In this document: positions 35,836 to 47,835 of the stretch, in pieces
Layout: each line of letters starts with the position of its first letter
How positions within the stretch are numbered: position 1 is the first letter of the stretch
Assembly: GCA_964059195.1 (NCBI GenBank)
Contig: CAXKWD010000001.1
Coordinates: 119,159,751-119,223,750, forward strand
Direction of reading: 5' to 3'
DNA: 64,000 nucleotides
DNA from: Ectobius pallidus
Taxonomy: Eukaryota > Arthropoda > Insecta > Blattodea > Ectobiidae
The notes under the pieces: generated by a model
Seen by the model: only the letters and a program-made list of their open reading frames with translations
Database searches by the model: none
Told to the model about the DNA's origin: nothing
Program-made: the position numbers and the translations under genes

Positions 35836-36200
35836 AGATTAATTTACTAATAAATGTTAGCTGTGTGTACTACTATTGAAAATGGTGTTTTGAATCCCAT
35901 TTTAGAATAAATCAATTGTACGATATTTTTCTTTGTACAACAGCAATGTAAGTAGTTTAAAAATTAGGTAAGTAACCATTTTGGTGTCCATGTTCAAATC
36001 ATCATGTCTAGTTATGTCTGCGATGGACAGATGTACTGTTTATCATATTTTCTGGGGTTTTCGTAACGTCCTTCCATCACTTTTCAATTTCATTTCTTTC
36101 TTATCTCGTAACCTGAATTGCGACGTATAATAATCAGTTTGGCTTGGATAATGCAGTCGCTAAAGCATGGCTTTATTTATATTATCAAGTTCAGTTCCAC

Positions 36201-36256
36201 CACCAATCTTCCTTTAAGGCTATCTTTAGACCAATCTTCCTTTAAGGCTATCTGTA
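36201..36256 (+). repeat. 28-base tandem duplication
   Basis: CCAATCTTCCTTTAAGGCTA plus eight further bases occurs twice in a row with one substitution. The surrounding 35840-36650 has no gene. Confidence 0.85.
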
Positions 36257-36659
36257 GATAATTGTTACTTGAGTTTTTCTCACATTGTATAGGTTATTGT
36301 CAAGATGGCTTTTTAAATGTTCTACAGGATTAATGTTTGAAACAGATTGAATTTACTTTCGTAAAAAAATCACTATTTTCGAAAACTCGATTAGTGTTTT
36401 TGTAGTTGTACTCTATAATTGTCAAATTTTGGGAGCTGTTTATTTCGTTCTTGAAAGTTTTTCCCTGGACTTTCTTCCAGATAATCAGCTCTAAATTAGT
36501 GCCTTCCGAATGGTCTGGGCGTTAACCTATTTTTAAGAAACTTAGTCTACTTATTTTGTGTAACTTATGGTGGCCGTTTACTGGCTACTGAGTCTTTCTA
36601 CCTCCCTTTTTTTGTTTATTTTTTATAGAATTTCCCCCGCGCTTCTTGATGATAACGCA

Positions 36660-37112
36660 TTACTTATTTACTCAGTGGCAATAAACAATTCCTGAGCAAG
36701 CTAAAGGAATTGATCTATTTTATGGAACCTACCGCTTACATGAGCCCGCCATTCAGCCTTATTCTGTGCTAACTCCACCCACCCGTCCCTCGCAAATCCT
36801 ACTTCCCTTAAATCTATTCTGCCCACCTATGTCTAGGTCTTCCAAGTGGTCTCTTTACCATCTGGTGCCTCAGTCAATATTTTTGAGATATGTCTTTCCT
36901 CCCCTGTGCATGCAACATGTCCAGCCCATTTCATCCTCCGTGATTTAATTACTCTTACTATATTCGGCGAAGAGTGCAGGTTATGAAGCTCGTCATTAGG
37001 CAGGTTTATCCAATCCCGATTTTCATCTCTCTCCATCTTCATCTCCATCTTGGACCCCTTCATTTCAGGTCCAAATATTTTCATAAGCACCCTGTTTTCA
37101 AACATTCTCAGA
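36660..37112 (-). pseudogene. LINE 3' fragment, endonuclease-RT type, copy 2
   Basis: The minus-strand frame at 36833-37105 holds FENRVLMKIFGPEMKG, NLPNDELHNLHSSPNIVRVIK, SRRMKWAGHVACTGEERH and a PDGKETTWKT end. It then frameshifts into a further RRRW..-like tail. It matches the copy at 31523-31957 over its whole length, including the 3' part CTCAGGAATTGTTTATTGCC and the AGTAAATAAGTA tail. It is 5' truncated near 37112 and is a dead-on-arrival LINE insertion. Confidence 0.82.
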
Positions 37113-37956
37113 TTATGTTCTAACTGTGGAAAAATAAGATATATAAAGTTTCCCCGATTTCGAATTATCTTTGATCTTGAAATCGAAGAATAAATATTTG
37201 TCAGCTCACTATCTCAGGTAACTCATTCCCTAATGAAAGAATGCAATAAAGAGAACCCTTTATAGCCTGTAAAAAGCTAATATTTTTTTACTATTTCCTC
37301 CTTAATTTCATAAAGCCAAAACTCTATGCAAATGTTCCGTAGGTATGCGTACAAACTTTATATAGTGTGTAAATACAGTTTTTTATTTCAATATTACTTT
37401 TTCGCTTAATTATGTGCTTTCAGTGTATGCTCATGAAAACTTGAAGTTACTTATAAATCACTTTAATTTCAGCGGATATCAAAAGCAAAACCAAAGAAGA
37501 GATTGTATCGATGTAAGTGCATGCTATTTTTATAAGGACGTTGCTTTGCTGTACGCGTACGAGAAATTTTTTCTTTACTTATTGAAGAGCAAACCTATAC
37601 TACGTAAGGATATTGTATCTTGTTGTTTTGCTCCGGAAAGAACTTGGCTTGCATACTAAAACCTTTTTCCGGAGTGCAAGGCTCCTCTTTCCAATAACTC
37701 GATATCAGTTTCTGGGGTGCTATTCTGCCACACCTTAACAAGAAACTGTTGTCGGAACTAATATTCTTCTTGCGGATCAGATACTGTATGTACATATAGT
37801 CTCTTGTTTCACACCAGAAAGGAATATCCTTAAAAAAAAGTTTTCGTTCTGCATTTCCATATTTATGCAAGTTTTCTTCTAAACTTAACTTCCCATACCA
37901 CGTTATTTAGTTTCTGAGATCACTCGGGTTGTAAATATACAATTGTATTAAGCTAC
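37113..37956. other. Non-coding stretch
   Basis: Frames at 37414-37659 (+) and 37595-37870 (-) show no domain. Nothing else recognised. Confidence 0.4.
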
Positions 37957-38091
37957 CAGAGGCGCCGACTTTTGGGGGCAAGGTATTTTCTGCCCATCAA
38001 TATTCAGGCTCTGAACATGTAAGGCTGATATGTAACTGCAGTACTAAAAATCCCTTTCTTGTCCCCCAACATTTTCAAGTCGGCGGCTCTG
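37957..38091. mobile_element. Candidate hAT-like MITE
   Basis: CAGAGGCGCCGACTT at the left end pairs with AAGTCGGCGGCTCTG at the right end with one mismatch. Inner arms also match (GGGGGCAAG / CTTGTCCCCC). An 8-bp target duplication is not visible, so the element may be old or the flanks altered. Confidence 0.58.
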
Positions 38092-38216
38092 CTGCCAATC
38101 TCAAATGCCCGTACTGTTGGTGTCGGAAATGTTTATTTGGTTGGTCTGTTTAGCAGAAGTGTTGATACCGCAGCGTGTAGTAGTGTGCAGAAAGACGAAG
38201 ACAAAAGTAACATAAC

Positions 38217-38741
38217 TAGGGTTCGGATGTTTATGACATGTCATATTTTTATCCTGACCTCCATTCTTGCCGCAAACACGAATTAAACACGAATTGAACA
38301 CTTGTTATCCTAATCGGACGTTTTTATTCTGCATATAAAGTCATATTTTGGTCATTATGACATTAATTTGAAGTTTATGCCCAATTAATACATAACTTAA
38401 TTTAAAAATTAAGGCAATTGTCCATATATTATAGGGACACTCAAGGTCTATAATTTATTATTCGTACTTGGAGCTGATGAAGCGAGCAAAGAGGAGCAAA
38501 TTCTTTAAAATCAGAAGTTCATTACAAGTAAAACTGTAAATCACGTGTAAAATTGTTTATAAAATGATTAACTGATTGAATTAATATGATGTAATAATTT
38601 AGCGTCATTAAGCGTTTTAAATAGGGGCATGAGTTATTTTATTAGGTCATATGTAGGATTTTTAGTCATATTTTGTCATTTTTAAGGGCATATTTGCAGT
38701 CATATTTTCCACTTTTTTAGGTCATAAACATCCGAACCCTA
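38217..38741. mobile_element. hAT MITE with 8-bp target duplication
   Basis: The inverted ends TAGGGTTCGGATGTTTATGAC and GTCATAAACATCCGAACCCTA match perfectly over about 21 bases. AACATAAC flanks both sides (38209-38216 and 38742-38749). The 525-bp interior is AT-rich with repeated GTCATATTTT words and no coding capacity. Confidence 0.9.
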
Positions 38742-38749
38742 AACATAAC

Positions 38750-41700
38750 CAACACACATTTCACTAGTCTTACTAACATAATAAAGCAATAAGAACACTA
38801 TGTATGCCTTCCAATTTAAACTATCTTATGAGATCTGTGAATTATGTGTAAATATGTGCACAGGATTTTAAACAATAATAAATTTATTGCTACAAATTAC
38901 AATATAAGTTCTATATTGTAATGCTCCCGAAAAAGCTTGGGTTCGGGAACGGTTCAGTTCAATACACTGAAATGCACTATAATGATTATATTCAGTAAAA
39001 CAAAACATTGATTTAGAAATAAAAAAGTATGAGAGAACATGTTAGTACAACTTTATAATTACAACATACATTTGAAACTGATTTTATACAGTGACACGTA
39101 ACGCAAGCAGGAGTCGATTTCTTGTTACAACTGTCCCTTGTGTACTGAGGATTCTATTACATGAGAGTTCTAGATCTCAAATTAACAAATAAGAATCCCT
39201 TTTCAACAACTTTAGTATTATGAAAGGCACTCATATAAGCCACATTGACTAAAACATGGATCCTGCGTTTTTCTCGCTTCACATTCCGGTAAAGTGTAAC
39301 CTGATACCTGACAGAAGTGTCAAATAATGCATCCCGACTACAGTAAGCAAAACTTAGGACTTTCATTGTTTTGGAAGACTTTCTTTATTTTGCATTACTT
39401 TTCAAAAAAATTTACAAGAGGAAATAAAAAAATAGGAATCTGAAAATACAAATCCAAGTAGTTACTGTAAGAAAAAATAAACATAATTGGGTAAGTTAAA
39501 GCATTTAAAAAAAAACTTCAAGGTTCGATAACAGTATGAGTACCATCTTTCTCATCTTTGCTGCTTCTATCGTTTTTATCATCACCTTTATCATTAACGT
39601 CAACTGAATTAATCTTACCTTCAGATTCCGCTAAAAGTTTACCATCCCCATACAGTATCTACTTCACTCCTTTATTTCTCTTCATGCTGTCAGCGTATTT
39701 TTTATGTTGACGAGCTATTTTAAAAATGAAATATCTACTTGCTTCACGAATAAACAAGATTTCATAGTCTTATTATAGGGTACTTCAGTAATCATTCCAC
39801 TATATTTAATGGCACGAAAACCTAATTTTGTCATGAAATAAAAAGAAAACAGAATTTAAGAAGGAAAGAATTATCTTTCATCCTTCAGACACGACACCCC
39901 GATAATAAGAATGCCACGTCGTAGGTGGCTAGTTTGTTTGACATCCGCCACCTGTAGAAAATAGGATGTACGTCAGAAAGATCGCATCAGTCCTCACTTC
40001 TTGTATTCCTTTCCGATACCAAATTTATCTCCAAGAATAATCCGGAGACTGCTTATTTTGTCTACCAAATAGAAGTCATCCTGCTGTGTGTAATTGTTTC
40101 CGTGCCAACAGTTGGAGCTGAATGTAGCCTATACAATACCTCTTAGTAACTAGATACCCAGACTTGCTTATGATCAAATTTAAAAATATATGTTAAGACG
40201 CTTAATATAGCGAAGTAAACTTGAAGTATTAAGCAGATATAATACTTCAGTTGGTGGTTTCTCTTATGCAGATAAACTAGAGCCCGTTATATCTTTAAAT
40301 ATACTTTGCAGTAATCACTGCTTTTAAGAATTGACAAAAATGTCGATTTAGGCATTTTGGTAAAAAAAAAATGCTATTTTTTTATTTTAGTGTCAAGCAT
40401 ATCCTAAAATATACATAAATGTAAAATTTCATAACGTTTGGTCGCATGGAACTGGCGCTGCTGACACCATTTTTAAACCTCGGTGCACGCAAACCTTAAT
40501 CGTCTGTTTCTCAGTTTCAATTTGCATGTTACTTTGCCTCATTCAAAATCTAACTTCTCCCACAAAAATAGAGATAATGCTGTGATTTTTTTCACAATAT
40601 ACTTTACAATGTGCACAGTAAAGTGTCTAATCAGATTTTCTATGTAGGCCTTCAGTTTTTTTAATATATATTTATATGTTTAGTGTAATCCCAGGGCAGT
40701 TTTAATTGTAATTTTTTCTGAACATAATATTTTTATAATAAAAACTTTAAACATTATCAATAGATCTATCAGTAAATTTGTAAATCAAGCATCAAAGAAT
40801 CTCGCATTAAAAAATTCAGGTTTGTATTTTAATATCTGTCGGAGGAGATAAATTTCAATTATGTTAAAAATCAATTAAATTAATTAATATCTGAAAAACA
40901 AATTGAGACATCAGAATGAAAATGAAACTTTAGCTTAAGTTTACATTTTAATTAAGTGTGCAAAATTTCAAGAGTAGCTTATAAAACCACACTCAACATA
41001 TCGGTAATCTTTTAAGAATTTTTTTCAATATTTTTATGTTCGGTAAACAATTTTTGCTTGAAGCCGGTGAGGTCGAATTGGAATGGAATGAATGACCCGG
41101 GTTCGATCGAGGATTTTTCTCCACCTATAGTGTCACGAACTAGATATGGTCGAGACATCACTTTGTCCAAATTGTTTAATTTTCGTACGATCCTCTGAAA
41201 AGTTAAAGGCGTTAGGAGAGGAGTGATAGCGATATCACCGCCAGCATGATATACCGAAGTTGTAGGGAGCCTTATCTTTTGAAAATCCAACAGCTGTGTA
41301 GCGAAAAAGGCTTACCATTATTTTTAACGGTTACTTTCCTCTTCGTCTTCTTATTGGACTTCCTCTTTGTTTTCTCCAGAAATCCTATATGCCCATGCCA
41401 TCGAACTGTATAATTCAAAAAGGGAAATGAGTTTTAATCCAATTGGGATCAAATTATCTGGTTTGTAGTTTCCTGCAAAGGTCCTTCCCACCGTTAGTAC
41501 AGAACATTGGATAATTTTACTGGTACTGTGACCTGAGACAGGTCAGCCGACATTTCTCATCCTGTTCAGCGAATCACAAAAGGCAAAGAGAATCTTCATA
41601 ATCTATACATTCCTTGCTAAAACACCCAGCCAACATTTATAATTCAAAGGAGGAAACGATTTCTTCTGTCTTTATATTTTATCTGTCATTTTAATCGTAG

Positions 41701-41756
41701 GCCGAACATATCCTGTATCTTTTCTTTCTTCGGATTGATCTCACTTCACAAGCTTC
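38750..41756. other. Non-coding stretch
   Basis: The minus-strand frame at 41012-41290 (92 codons, balanced composition) is the only one that looks more than accidental, but no family is recognised. 41400-41660 repeats TATAATTCAAA.GG twice. The rest is AT-rich background. Confidence 0.35.
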
Positions 41757-42290
41757 CAGGGTTTAAGCTACGATCGCATTTTTTGCAAAAATGCGAAAGG
41801 AAATTCTTACATCGTGATCGTATACCTAGTCCCCCTCCCTCGACCCGCTTATTAAAACTGACATTCGCAATAGAATCAATTTATGTAATGTTAACATCTT
41901 AATTATGAAAATTGAAGGCCCCTAAAGAAAAAATCTATAATTTTAGCAAGGCTTTTGAGAAGTGGGCCAATTTGAAACAGAGAAAAGTGTTAAATTCTAA
42001 ACCAAAGTGTTTTGAAAGAAGATAAATTTATTAATTTGCTTTATAGATCAGTTTGTACCATTTTTATTTTTATTACTTTAAAGCTTCATAAAAAATGCAG
42101 ATAAAATCATCTTTTAGCAATAAATTTGTATTTTTCATTTTGCTAAGGTTTTTTTAATCCATTTTCGCGTTTTTGCTAAAGGTTTTTTTTTTCTAGCTTA
42201 AACCCTGCAAGATAGATATATAAGCTTTCATGAACCACAGAATATTGTCTCTGTTGGACATTACACGAGAATATTATAGGAGAAAAATTC

Positions 42291-42363
42291 CTCCGACACT
42301 GGGACTTGAACCCAGGACCTTTGGCTATTCGCGCCAATGCTCTACCAACTGAGCTAAGCCGGA
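42291..42363 (-). tRNA. tRNA-Phe(GAA)-like sequence, copy 1
   Basis: The minus strand folds as a cloverleaf. The acceptor is TCCGGC./.GTCGGA with one G-T pair and one mismatch. The D arm is GCTC/GAGC, the anticodon stem TTGGC/GCCAA, the T arm CTGGG/CCCAG around TTCAAGT, and the discriminator G. The loop is GCGAATA, which puts GAA at the anticodon, but position 33 is C instead of the near-universal U. A and B boxes are good. This is more likely a repeat-borne tRNA relic than a working gene. Confidence 0.55.
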
Positions 42364-42604
42364 GTTCAATTCACAGCGCCGGATGGAACCTCTCTCCTAT
42401 GACTGATTGCCCTAATGGTCTACCTCACAGACAGACAAGTTATGTCATATGCAGTACTGTGAGGCACACTAATTAGTGATTTCTGTGACCGGGCTCCCAC
42501 TGTTATTGTACAGTTGACATTCAAGATAGATATATAAGCTTTCATGAACCACAGAATATTGTCTCTGTTGGACATTACACGAGAATATTATAGGAGAAAA
42601 ATTC

Positions 42605-42677
42605 CTCCGACACTGGGACTTGAACCCAGGACCTTTGGCTATTCGCGCCAATGCTCTACCAACTGAGCTAAGCCGGA
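42605..42677 (-). tRNA. tRNA-Phe(GAA)-like sequence, copy 2
   Basis: Identical to copy 1, 314 bases further on in the same orientation, with the same C33. Part of the composite insertion. Confidence 0.55.
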
Positions 42678-42764
42678 GTTCAATTCACAGCGCCGGATGG
42701 AACCTCTCTCCTATGACTGATTGCCCTAATGGAGAGAGGTTCCATCCGGCGCTGTGAATTGAAC

Positions 42765-42837
42765 TCCGGCTTAGCTCAGTTGGTAGAGCATTGGCGCGAA
42801 TAGCCAAAGGTCCTGGGTTCAAGTCCCAGTGTCGGAG
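42765..42837 (+). tRNA. tRNA-Phe(GAA)-like sequence, copy 3 (inverted)
   Basis: Identical sequence in opposite orientation, forming the right arm of the palindrome with copy 2. Runs on into GGAATTTTTCTC like the others; the T run could stop Pol III. Confidence 0.55.
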
Positions 42838-42879
42838 GAATTTTTCTCTATAATATTCTCGTTAAACCCTGCAAGCTTC

Positions 42880-44186
42880 CAATCTGATCAAATATGTTTG
42901 TTTCTAAATCCAGGTTTCAGGCGAGGAATGGGAAACAATCCTGTAAAACCTTCGCTTGTTTTAGTCATTTCCCGTTCCAGAAAATTTCTACATATAAAAT
43001 AAAAGCTTGAGATTGTTCTTGTGATGATTATATATTTTCTTCTTTCTGTCATACCTTGTCAAATTTATCCGCTTACTTCAAATAAATAAAGAACACTAAT
43101 TTCGTTAACGGCAAAGAGAAACTTGTGAAGTATTTCAATTTTAGAAAGAGAAGTTTGACAGATACAGTAAATAAAAAACAATGTGCGTTAGAATAATGTA
43201 GCAGCCCAGGTCTAAACTTTTTATGTTTTTGTAATAGGAGTGTTTATAACGGCGTCTAACTAGCGAGTTTTATGCAGAGTAATTTACAACGTATTCCATT
43301 AGGAGGCCTTGCTCGTTAATAAAAACCAGTGGACAGACAAGAACGAAGCGACAAGCTTCTCTTACAGCGCGAGATGAAACAATTAAAGGCACGCATGTGT
43401 AAATTTTCAGACAACTAATAACTAAAATTTAATATGACGACAGTCTCTTTGTAAATCATGCCTGCTTCGATCCTTCTAATTAAAACACTGTCCAAATTAC
43501 TATTACGAACTACGACCCCTTACCACTTTTACGAATGCGATATTTGCATCGAAGAAAATTAATAACAAAATCGCTGTAATTTACTACTAAAGTTCAAGCT
43601 ATGGAAATGGAAGTTTCAAATGTGACATATAAATTATTCTAAAACGTGTTTTAAAACTGTCACTAGCAAGTACCAACTCGTATGTCTTTTGTTTCAAAAT
43701 TGTTAACTTATTAAAACAGCGGGGATTTCATTAATTAGTTACTACTAAACAAAAAAAGTTAAATAATAATAATCTGAATTCAATTCAGCCAAACACTCTC
43801 AATAAGTCTCCTGCGTTCAACAAAAAACATTGTGAGCATGACTGTTATGACAAAACTGTATTGCAAGGGCAAACATCGCTGTTTGCAATCCGAGTTAACC
43901 CTATTTTCCTCATGTATTTTACTTTTCTTTGTGGGAACCATTATCTTAACCTTATTCCGATATTTTTTTCTTATTTTTATTATTGTTGTTGTTGTTAATA
44001 AAGCTCTACATTTATAATAAATTAAATACATTAGACTTTGACATACTATGTAGTATGATAGAACGTGATTTCTTAAAGCTTCCAACAAAATGTTGATGAA
44101 TATTAAGTAGTAATGCAAGCAGGTTCAATTAAATTCTAAGCACAATATTATTAAATCAAGTTTGTTTCGAATTACTGTGCAGTTAC
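42880..44186. other. Non-coding stretch
   Basis: AT-rich, no gene. The overlapping frames at 43780-44118 (-) and 43832-44017 (+) show no domain. Confidence 0.4.
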
Positions 44187-44432
44187 AATTAACTCCGTGA
44201 GGATTTGTGTGGGAAGGTCTTACCGTACGGCCATGGGTAGACGGCAGATTTGGGACATGTGGTAAGCAAGCAGTCTCCCAAAACGGTTATTGATGTGTTT
44301 GTGGCCAGAGCCGCTACTTCTATCAAGTATCTCCTCAGTTATCCTCCCACAGTCCGTGGAGATACCGTGGATCGAACCCAGATCTGCGGATCTGTAGTCA
44401 GTTTTGCTATCACTAAACCACACAGAAGGTAG
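44187..44432 (-). mobile_element. tRNA-derived SINE, family A
   Basis: The minus strand reads GTGTGGTTTAGTGATAGC (A box), GACTACAGATC, GGGTTCGATCCACGG (B box), GAGATACTTGATAGAAGTAGCGG, and a 3' end with CACGGAGTTAATT. It is closest to the copy at 55834. The target duplication is not clear. Confidence 0.8.
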
Positions 44433-45966
44433 CTGTGTAATAACGTGCCCTGATTTCTAGGAAATTCTCTATTGACCATTATATTTCATAACATCATAGG
44501 TATGTACAGGCCTACTCATTCAGCGAAGGTCCATTCATCTGGTAAGGAAAACAATAAGCACAATTTATAATAATGATAATTATTATCATCATCATCATCA
44601 TCATCATTATGTGATTATGTGGATATAGACGATTTTAATTTTATTGAAATCAACATATTTTTCTCTTACTCCAATTACGGTTTTCACTATTTAAACGTAC
44701 AATAATAATAGTAAAACAAATTAATATGATCATGAAACAATTTGCAAATTACATAAAAAGAATACGAACATAAATATAAAGTTTTTCCCCCGAAACTACA
44801 AATGCCAGAAAGCAGTTTTTTTTTATCTCTTAAAATTACAAAACTGTAAGTGTTTCTTCAGAAATCTCAACGGATTGGTAATTTGTATGGTTGGCTGACT
44901 GATCTGTCAGAACAAACATTAATTAAAATATGATTGATATACTTCTGTTTCCCATAGTAACAAGAAGACTACAAATAATTAATTGTTGTGAAATTAAGAA
45001 GACCTCAGTCGTAATGAACACACCAAAACCAATCTGAGCGAGAAGGTATAGGCTAATAGGCAAAGAGGTCCTGGATACAAGTCGAACCTCGTGTCCAACC
45101 AAATTGACTTCGGTATTTCATGGTTTCCTTATTCGCACAATCAAACGCCGGATTTGTAGGACTTGTTTACTTTCCATACTTCATCGGCACTATGTCATCG
45201 GATATTATAATCGTTTAAACTGAATATCAGAAAAGACATCATTGAAAAATAGAAACAGATGCACACGAATGATTTATTACAATAAACTCGCAAACCTTCA
45301 AAACACGTGATATGACCAATATGCAGTTAATATATGCAAAATAAAGTAAATAACTAAGTAGCAGTAGTAATAATAATATTAACTATAATAATGTTAAAAA
45401 TATATTAGCAATAATAATATTATCAAAGATCATAGTAATGATATTAATAAATAAATAGTTGGCTTAAATGTAGATTACTATTTTTCTTAAATAAGCCTGA
45501 ATTTTAAAAAATATATAAGTTTAGATATTGTAGGCCTACTATATAGGTCCAGAAAAGAACATCCAGATAAAAACTGTACAAATAATTAAAGTCATATATT
45601 ATATTGATTTTGCTTCGTTTGGAATCTCTTTTATGATTTATTTACTTGACCAAGGAAATCTAATTCTATTGAATAGTCGGAGTAATTATTTATTCAGATA
45701 ACATGTTTAATGCTACAAGGAACATATGTGAATAATTCAGCTGGAGGTTATACATTACTTTTTGAATGGTATGTATGCAGTTCTTTCGTCAACCTTGATG
45801 AAACCTGGATAATACAATCCTTAACAGGTAAGTTATATGTGAGAAAGTTTGTTCGACATACTTGCACCGTTTATTTGGACATGTACTGTTACTTTTACGG
45901 GTCTGTAGTTTCACAGGAGAAACTAATCTACTTTATGTTTATAAATTATATTTTAATTGTGAAACT
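44433..45966. other. Non-coding stretch
   Basis: An ATC/ATT microsatellite lies at about 44575-44610 and AT-rich simple repeats near 45360-45460. The 45710-45976 frame has no recognised domain. Confidence 0.4.
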
Positions 45967-45967
45967 A

Positions 45968-46106
45968 CCCAGGTGAGATAAAAGCAACTCTAAGCTTTCG
46001 ACAACGCACTCTGTTACTAGTTTCAGAGATCCTGAAGTAATATGTATCCCTGAAGATGGCAATAGAGTGCGTTGCCAAAAGCTTGGATTGCGTTTATCTC
46101 ACCCGG
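45968..46106. repeat. Head-to-head repeat pair with hammerhead-like core
   Basis: CCAGGTGAGATAAAAGCAAC at the left is inverted at the right as GTTTATCTCACCCGG, with matching inner parts (AAGCTTT, CAACGCACTCT). The right unit on the plus strand reads CTGAAGATGGCAA, loop, TTGCCAAAAGC. The left unit on the minus strand ends GTTGTCGAAAGC. CUGANGA, a stem and GAAA are the conserved core of hammerhead ribozymes, known in Penelope-like retroelements. Stem I is not convincing and one GAAA is changed to AAAA in the right unit. Confidence 0.5.
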
Positions 46107-46289
46107 ATGAATTTGTGAGATTTAAATAATATAAAACGTAATTAAATATACTTAAATTATACTTAAATAATTGCATCACTATCAGTTTTAAATCACACAA
46201 AATTTAATTAAGGTATTATTATTATTGCTCTTATTACTATTTCTATTATGGCTGTTATTATCAATATTCATATTATTATTAATTATTGT

Positions 46290-46440
46290 TGTTATTATTA
46301 TTATTATTATTATTATTACGGTTTTGTCATTTTTCTTTCTTTTTTGTTTTTCTTTTTTCCTTATTATACCTACACCCCCATGCCCGAGGAGGGACTCGAA
46401 CCCACAGCCTCCTTTACCGCGGCTAAGGAGACCGACATAA
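46290..46440 (-). repeat. tRNA-derived SINE, family C, unit 1
   Basis: The minus strand carries GGCTGTGGGTTCGAGTCCCT (B box) then CCTCGGGCATGGGGGTGT, a widespread insect SINE motif. It ends in pyrimidine/ATT-rich DNA at 46290-46318 that may be its microsatellite tail. The A box is weak. Confidence 0.55.
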
Positions 46441-46479
46441 TTGTTTATTGCAACCAATTGGTCATACTATGATGAATGG

Positions 46480-46608
46480 AGCAACGGTGAAAACCTACAC
46501 CGACCCTATTTTATCCTCCACGAATTCCACACTGATCTACCGAGATTCGATCCCGGGTCTCAACGGTGGAAGGTGAGCATTCTAAACACTCAGCCATGGG
46601 AGCGGCAT
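46480..46608 (-). repeat. tRNA-derived SINE, family C-like, unit 2
   Basis: The minus strand reads CCCATGGCTGAGTGTTTAGAA (A-box region), TGCTCACCTTCCACCG, and GGGATCGAATCTCGG (B box), then GTGGAATTCGTGGAGGAT. The tRNA head is well preserved; no target duplication was found. Confidence 0.62.
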
Positions 46609-47835
46609 GTATTCATCTTGTCCCTTTTAAACATTTTAGGTATTATGACATTTTCTTGGGCATCATATTTTCTCAGCTTTTCCCAGATTTTTTTTATGTT
46701 ACATTACTATATTTCTAAACATTTCCTTCATGTCCATTAAGTCAGAAGTAATGTGCTAAAATAATATTTTATGTGTCTGTATAAAATCAAATTACGTTGT
46801 GAATCAATTTTGTTACTGCTGACATCGTAATCTCCGACTTCTCAAACTCCTTCAATCGACACATTTATCTACGACAAGGAATTCTTAAATCAAGCGTTTT
46901 AAAAAGCCTCTCGTAAATAAAATATCAACGGGTAGGAAATCGCAAAGTTTTAAAATTCAGGTCACGTTTTATATTGTTTTTGTCTCGGTGGATCCCTTTT
47001 AACTAGTTCATGTTCCATTTAAATCAGACTTTTCCAGGCCATCAGCTCAACCAATAATTCAATATAAAGGACGATTATAATTTATGAAACGAGCATTTAT
47101 CCTCTTCTATAGTAACTTATAATAGGCCTAATAAGCTCTAGTTATAGCATTGGCTGCTTAAAAAATAGAAAGAAAAGAATTCTTTAATTATTGTGTTAGT
47201 CTATTCAGTAGCCTACATCGTAACTTTAAAATCAACTACTTGAAAATAATAATTTATTTGCCTACTTTACTATCGTATTTATTATTGTTATTATTATTAT
47301 TATTATTATTATCATCAGTGTTATTGTTATTATTATTATTAAAAGTTTTACGGTCAACCTCGATGGAAGCATTAAAATATAGAATATGGAGTGCACAGCT
47401 ATAATTCAAACTGCCTGCACTGCAAAACCACAGCAGTTTATGAATTTCACACGAGCTTTTGAAGCCATTTCACCAAACTCGGCTGAATAAAATGAACCAT
47501 CCTGGTTTTTAAATAAATCAGCTTCAGCTTTATTTTCAAAACTAGATTTGAATAATTACTGAAGACTCATTCATACATCCCCTGTGCATTATTATTTTTC
47601 TAGAGCCCTAAATTCTCGCTTTAAAAAAACTTATTCTATGATTAATCGCTTGGAAATACAAACATACGTGTTTGCTGAAGAGGTAAAAAAAAATAGCTTA
47701 ACTACTCGTGTATATCACTATATATCACTGAACTTGTGAGGGTTACTGTTCTTTGGCGAGCGTTTCTGTATTTTAAGGATATCTGCAATAGATAATAATA
47801 ATATAACACTTATAATATGTTTAATGCTTGTATTG
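46609..47835. other. Non-coding stretch
   Basis: An (ATT)n microsatellite lies at about 47278-47341. No gene recognised. Confidence 0.4.

Larger units (their letters stand above)
42212..42861. mobile_element. Composite insertion with three tRNA-like units
   Basis: A 650-bp insertion inside the hAT MITE, flanked by the 14-base duplication TTAAACCCTGCAAG (42198-42211 and 42862-42875). It holds two direct copies of a unit with a period of 314 bases and a third, inverted partial copy. Copies two and three form a long near-perfect palindrome with a loop of about 22 bases near 42711-42732. Each unit contains one tRNA-Phe-like sequence. The long target duplication suggests reverse-transcriptase-mediated insertion, but no poly(A) tail is seen. 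Confidence 0.75.
41757..42871. mobile_element. hAT MITE interrupted by a tRNA-like insertion
   Basis: The left end CAGGGTTTAAGCTA and right end GCTTAAACCCTG (the latter rebuilt across the insertion) form inverted repeats. The 8-bp duplication CAAGCTTC flanks the whole (41749-41756 and 42872-42879). Without the insertion at 42212-42861 and one copy of its 14-bp duplication, the element is about 450 bp and non-coding. It has AT-rich arms (GCAAAAATGCGAAAGG versus CGCGTTTTTGCTAAAGG). Confidence 0.85.

Noticed and set aside
41012..41290. 92-codon minus-strand frame of balanced composition
   Set aside because: No family recognised, no splice sites judged convincing, and no neighbouring exon.
42291..42837. 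Three genuine tRNA-Phe genes in a cluster
   Set aside because: C33, the acceptor mismatch and their position inside a mobile insertion argue for repeat-borne relics.
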